Shown here: one piece after another, positions 59,301 to 64,000 of the stretch
Numbering within the stretch: position 1 is the first letter of the stretch
How the letters are laid out: each line of letters begins with the position of its first letter
Source of the DNA: Argentina anserina
Lineage: Eukaryota > Streptophyta > Magnoliopsida > Rosales > Rosaceae
Direction of reading: 5' to 3'
Length of the DNA stretch: 64,000 nucleotides
Assembly (NCBI RefSeq): GCF_933775445.1
Contig: NC_065878.1
Span: 20,844,395 to 20,908,394 of the forward strand
The notes under the pieces: generated by a model
Databases searched by the model: none
Told to the model about the DNA's origin: nothing
What the model saw: only the letters and a program-made list of their open reading frames with translations
Position numbers and translations under genes: made by a program

Positions 59301-61912
59301 TAAAAACTCTTGATCTTTCTGGCTGCTCAAGTCTTGTAAAGTTCCCAGAGATTTCAGGAACTATGGAGGACCTATCAGAAATTTATCTGAATGAGACTGC
59401 TATTGAAGAACTGCCCTCATCAATTGAACTAGGTCAAGGGCTTGTGTTATTAGTTATTACATTTGAGAAACTGTAAAAGCCTCTGCCAGCTTCCAGACAA
59501 CATATGTAATTTGGTATATCTTAAGGATCTCACTCTCTCTGGATGCTCAAAGCTTTATTATTTGCCTGAGAACTTGGGGAATTTAAAATCCTTGGTGTGC
59601 CTTGAAGTACAAGGAAGTGGTATTCGAGAACTCCCAGTTTCTATCTTTTGCTTGAAAAGGGTGAAAACACTCATGTGGTGGATGTAATGAGATGAAAATA
59701 CCCTTTTTATCATGGTCATTATTGATCAAAAAATACTGTAATTACTCAGGTATGCTACATCTTGATCTAAGTGATAGCAATCTGTGGGAACTATCAGATG
59801 GTATTGCTCAATTGTCTTCATTGAAAATCTTAGAGCTGCGTGGAACTAACTTGGAAAGCTTACCTGGGACTATGAATCAACTTTGCTGTTTGACGCGTCT
59901 TGGATTGGAAGCTTGCAAGAGATTGAAGGCAGTACCTGAGCTTCCATCGAGTATAAGTTACATAGTTGCTCATGACTGCAGCGCCTTGGAAACCGTTGCA
60001 AAACCAAATATTGTGTGCTCTATGAATCTTTGTTTCACATTTTCTAATTGCCTCCAACTGGTACATACAAGTCTATTCAGAGATATTGTGGAAAGTTATT
60101 CTCATTACCAGGTACTGATCTTTCACTCAGAACAACTGATTCATATACCCGCATGAATGATAGTTGATTAACCATCATTTCTTTCTTGTCAGGGTAATTA
60201 TCAACGTCCACTTTCCTTTAATATGTCTCTTCCAGGAAATGAAATTCCTGATTGGTTCAATTATCAAAGTAGGGGGTTTTTAGCAACTGTACAGCTACCG
60301 CCAAATTGGTTTGATAATAAGTTCTTGGGGTTCTGATGATGATGCAGATGCATCATCTGCTCTATGTTATTGTGGGTTAAAAGGAAATCATGGTTCTTAC
60401 AGTTTCTATTTTACTTTGCTGGATTGGGGTTTCTCTACTGACAGAATCCTTGAGTCAGATCATATGTTCCTGGCCTATGTGCCTTGGTCTGAATATCGCT
60501 GCACTGAAGATGGAAAGCCGGTCATATTTTACCGAGGCCACATTTGAGGTTGTACTAGAAAGTAGAGTTGACAGACATGGTTCTGGGACAGTAGTAAATC
60601 ACCACTGCGTCACAAGTTGCGGAATTCGTTTCTTTCATGGTAGTTACATGGAAGAACAAATTCTAAGCATCAGTGGTACCAAATCTCATCATGACTGCTG
60701 TGACATCGTTTCGGTCAGTAAGAAAGGAAAAGAGGGGGATGCAGTGCAGTTGCAAGAGTCTCTGGCGGACTGCAGCTCTACCCGCGAGAGCAATAAGTGG
60801 CCTGGTTTGCAGTTGCAGGATCAGAGGCATTTATACAAGCGAAGGTCAATTACTAGTTTTTTCCTCACTATTATTGATCATAGATAGTGGACGCTATTTT
60901 TATATCGTTCATTGTTTGGATGTTTTGTGTTCTTGAATTGCAGAAAGATTTCGGAATCATGGAGATTTCTTTCATCTAGTACTGATGATGGTCAATCTTG
61001 GAAGAAATATGGCCAGAAGGAAATCCTCAATGCTCAATATCCAAGGTTTGTGCTTTATTCTCCAATAAATGGAAGTTGAAAGAGAATATTTGTTATATTT
61101 TTTTAATAAATATTCGTTTTATTTAGCATTTAGGAATTTGCGTCTGTCACTTAATGCTAAAGTACAAACAAATAGGGAGGAAATTGATAATGGCTAGGAA
61201 ATTTATTTAGCCTAAATCCCCAATTCACAAAATCACAAATCATTTTTAGTGAGATGGAGCCGTCAATTATTCACTCGATCTGTTCATTCCATTTAAAGAA
61301 ATAAAAAAATCAAAGGAAAAAAATTTCATGAGACCCTGCAAAAGTTTCACCTAAGGAATTAACTTTATAACTTATGATGCTTGTGATGTCAAACTATACC
61401 GACCAATGAAATTTGCAGTATTATGATGATAAAATTTTCTAACCAGAGACCGAGATAAACTTGAGTCAAGTTGAAACCATAATACTGATAATAGTGACCC
61501 CTGACTACTAGTTGGTTTAAGATTCATAATTCTCCTGTACGAGGATACAAGTTAATTTGTGATTGTTTTCTAACATCTCAATTAGCATTTGAACAATTTG
61601 ATATATTGCGTGGCGAATCGGACACGATATGCGATTCGATTTGGTTGCAGGGCTTACTTCAGATGTACACACAAGTATGATCAAGTCCAACAAAGCCAAG
61701 ACACGCCAAAGATGTACGAAGTCGCCTATAATGGACACCACACGTGCAAAGACATAATCAAGGATCAAAAGTTGATTATGGGTGCTGATACCCGGGACGA
61801 CTTTGTATTTGATTGGGGAGTTGAGTTACAGCATGTGGACTCTGCATCCGAGTTTCAAGATTTTGATTATATGAACTTTCTGAACTGTATATGGACTTCT
61901 GAACTGAGTTAG
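56393..61912 (+). pseudogene. TIR-NB-LRR resistance gene with integrated WRKY domain, frameshifted
   Basis: Exons and domains run in order. TIR, 56393-56879: YDVFLSFRGQDTRK, with a 1-nt loss before VPIFYEVDPSD. NB-ARC, 57468-58554: P-loop GMPGIGKTTIARAI, LLVLDDVENF, IIVTTRD, GLPLALKILG; frame changes near 58220 and 58290; then MHDSIKDMG. Leucine-rich repeats, 58638-58979 and 59078-60111, with a frame break near 59455 and a stop at 59687. Post-LRR domain, 60193-60844: GNEIPDWFNYQSRGF, with stops or frame changes near 60335 and 60520. WRKY tail, 60944-61045 and 61651-61912: [32 protein letters not shown]. The layout is that of RRS1-type immune receptors carrying a WRKY decoy. At least six reading breaks make this copy a pseudogene, barring assembly errors. 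Confidence 0.88.
60820..61912 (+). other. Integrated WRKY segment copied from a WRKY54/70-like gene
   Basis: From the end of one exon (PGL..QDQRHLYKRR) through a 102-nt exon to a final exon starting AYFRCT, this segment parallels the WRKY54/70-like gene at 30974-32818. Exon ends, intron phases and the middle exon length (102 nt) are identical. Intron sequence is also similar: both second introns start GTTTGTGCTTT and both end with GCGAATC about 40 nt before the acceptor. Changes are WRKYGQK to WKKYGQK and loss of seven codons after KYDQ, which removes the second zinc-binding Cys. Confidence 0.88.
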
Positions 61913-62878
61913 GAGGTACATGAATTTTAGATTTGGACTTGGCAGACGTTGGTACCAGGATTTAAGAAGCCTTAACTCAAGTTGTAGTCATGTCTCTGAT
62001 TCCATGGCGCCTATGGGAGGAAGAAGAGTGATCGAGGGAAGTCTGAGAACAACATTGGTTAATTCGAGGGTGTATATATCTATCATGGTGTGGTTATGTA
62101 CTTATGCATTGGCCATTTCCAGCAGAAGAGGCAGGCCAATATATATCTTTGCTAATGTGTGATCGTGTGGTATATAGCCACTAACTGAGAACTGCATTGG
62201 TGACAGTGTGTTGAATCCAGGGTTGTGTTTAAACTTTAAAATAGGCTTCAATGGATTGGATTCTTCAAAGGACAAATTGCTAGTTATTGTATGCTATTGT
62301 AGAGGAATATATATGCAGCGCCATGACCAAAATTCTGGAAAGGTGTGGCCTTTTCCGGTAGTCATTAGTTCATTACGAGTAATTTGATTTAAATTCTCGT
62401 AACCACGTCCCATAATAGGAAGGAATTTGCATGATTTTGCTTTCCAAAAAAAAAAAAAAAACCTGTCATCAATCTAGTAAATGAAAAATTACCTCAACGG
62501 TAGAGTTTAGCAAACTTTCATCACCATGGAAGGATGTTTCAACTGCATTGAAAGTTTGAAACCTACCCGGTGACTCTTCCCCAAAGAAAACCAAAAACCG
62601 TAACACGTCCCTTGAGCAGGAATTGTAATTTTTTTTTCTCGTAAAAGTGTTCTAGTGCTATACCTTTAGATACGATTTTCAGTAGTTCCTGACCTGACGA
62701 ACTACATCTCAGACTCCAAAATATGTCATTTTTCATATGCTGATGAAAATTGCTGCCCAAACTGATATCTATATCTTGTCGAAAAAAATTGATATATTAT
62801 ATACGTACATGCATCTACTACGAACTTACAAAAGAATGATTCAGGAAAGAGTGATTCATAGCTTGGTGTGGTAACCTG
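61913..62878. other. Intergenic between the NLR and SHPRH genes
   Basis: About 1 kb. Just after the WRKY tail, a short stretch near 62240-62350 (GGATTGGATTCTTCAAAGGACA, TGTAGAGGAATATATATGC) resembles the NB-ARC coding segment at 58262-58330. It may be a stray piece of the same resistance gene. Nothing else was recognised. Confidence 0.4.
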
Positions 62879-63920
62879 TCATGAAGAACATAAATGCTGC
62901 TCCTTGAGTCGATTTTCAGCTGCAATGGCAGCAGCCACAGAAGGTGGCAAATGTCTTAAGCTTTCACTTTCAGTTGGCCTTTCATCGGTCTCTGGTACAG
63001 GCAATGATGGCACTGTTGAAAATAAGGCCTCAATGTCTTTTAGTGTCAACAAGGGCTGATCTTGGTTCTTTGTGTTACCGCTAATGAAGGCAGTGCTGTT
63101 CCTACTTTTGTTGAGCTTGTATATGCTCTCTTCAACTGTACCTTTAACCTAATTGCACCCAAAAACAGTAAGAGACATTACAGAAGTGCGCTAATAGAAC
63201 ATGTTAATTGCAAATTAAGTGTGAGGATAAATATTTGAGATTCAAGGATGCATGAGATTGCACATACTATGAAGCGATGAGCAAGGGTCTTATTTGTCTG
63301 TCCAATTCGGTGTACCCTGCTTATGGCTTGTGCCTCCACTGCTGGATTGAGGAGCGGCTCAATAAGAATAACATGCTTCGCTTCCAACAGATTGAGGCCA
63401 TTCGCTCCGTGTTGAATTAAGAGCAGCAACACTTGAATAGATCTTCCTTCTGGGTTTCGGCCAGGCAACTTGTGATATCCTGTTGAGCTTCGGTTTTCTC
63501 CTTTAAACTCACTAATGGCAACTTGTGATTTCCTGAAGTTACAAAGCCAAAAGTAAATGAAGTTAAGCAAGTCCAAGGCCACTGATATTCCAGAAACACC
63601 AAAATTGATAACTAAGGTAATTCCTTTCATATTATTTCCCTCCATGATAAAATCCTAGGAACACAATTTTGAGACACAGTGTTGCTATCATCTGGAATCA
63701 ATTTTAAGTGTTTGTTTAACCCCATTAAAGTTGCACAAAAATAACTCAAGTAGCTGTTCTATACTCACCTTCCTCCTTTCATCCTTATAAAGGTAATGCC
63801 ATTAGCACTGAAGGCATGCTCCAATACGTCAAGGACATCATTCCAGCTTGAGAAAACAAGAACTTTAGCCTCTGGATCCGTAGACTTTATCCACAGAATT
63901 CTTCTCGTAACTGCTTCAAT
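62879..63920 (-). CDS. SHPRH: SHPRH-like SNF2 helicase / RING E3 ligase, C-terminal part
   Basis: The gene's 3' end is on the minus strand and continues past the window edge. Exons seen are 63769 to about 63920 (IEAVTRRILWIKSTDPEAK, VLVFSSWNDVLDVLEHAF, ITFIRMKGGR), 63268-63532 (KSQVAISEFKGE, VLLLLIQHGANGLNLLEAKH, ISRVHRIGQTNKTLAHRFI) and 62879-63147 (VKGTVEESIYKLNKS, PLLTLKDIEALF, LRHLPPSVAAAIAAE, ending CSS-stop). These cover SNF2 helicase motifs IV to VI, including the arginine-finger motif VI (VHRIGQ). SHPRH proteins join a split SNF2 motor with a RING finger and ubiquitinate PCNA during damage tolerance; the Arabidopsis counterpart is At2g40770. The 63920 boundary uses an AAG acceptor and is less certain. 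Confidence 0.87.
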
Positions 63921-64000
63921 CTTCACAACACCCCACCAGACAATGAGCAAGATAATAGTTTAAAGTCACTGACAAGAAAATTTACCAAAAAATGGCAAGG

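Overview
The window is plant nuclear DNA. It has many short-exon genes with GT-AG introns, AT-rich introns, microsatellites and dense transposable elements. A TIR-NB-LRR gene makes it a eudicot. I suspect Rosaceae, but that is only an impression. No RNA gene was recognised.

Likely working genes, left to right: a six-exon CCHC zinc-knuckle gene (2830-4737, +); an intronless unknown ORF (9166-9972, -) divergent from plastid glycerol-3-phosphate dehydrogenase SFD1/GLY1 (10308-12785, +); an F-box gene (13546-14964, -); two convergent group III WRKY genes (27534-29873, +, WRKY55-like; 30974-32818, -, WRKY54/70-like); cytochrome bc1 subunit QCR10 (45113-51499, +); transcription factor TFIIS (52573-54236, +); and the 3' end of an SHPRH-type SNF2/RING gene (62879 to about 63920, -, cut by the window edge). 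The order SFD1, WRKY55, WRKY54, rhodanese STR7, QCR10, SHPRH matches my memory of Arabidopsis At2g40690-At2g40770, so this looks like a conserved block with insertions.

Between them lie decayed genes. There is a glutaredoxin remnant (about 5324-8749) and a TMEM87-like seven-helix protein missing its middle (16758-18495). An F-box gene (19549-24745) is cut by two TRIM retroelements of one family, the second itself split by a 2.65-kb probable solo LTR. The STR7 rhodanese homologue (35112-42194) carries a very young 4.16-kb LTR element in its first exon. A TIR-NB-LRR gene (56393-61912) ends in a WRKY domain.

Three observations stand out. (1) The TIR-NB-LRR pseudogene carries a WRKY tail copied at the DNA level, introns included, from a WRKY54/70-like gene such as the one about 28 kb away. 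This is an RRS1-like integrated decoy, and a 7-codon deletion has removed a zinc ligand. (2) The young LTR element in the rhodanese exon has two identical 257-bp LTRs and no recognisable gag or pol. Its single 1,181-codon ORF starts with a WW domain. (3) An apparently complete PIF/Harbinger transposon, with DDE transposase and Myb-like ORFs, sits in the QCR10 intron. A near-perfect Mutator-type foldback element (551-1623) with a 9-bp target duplication is also present.
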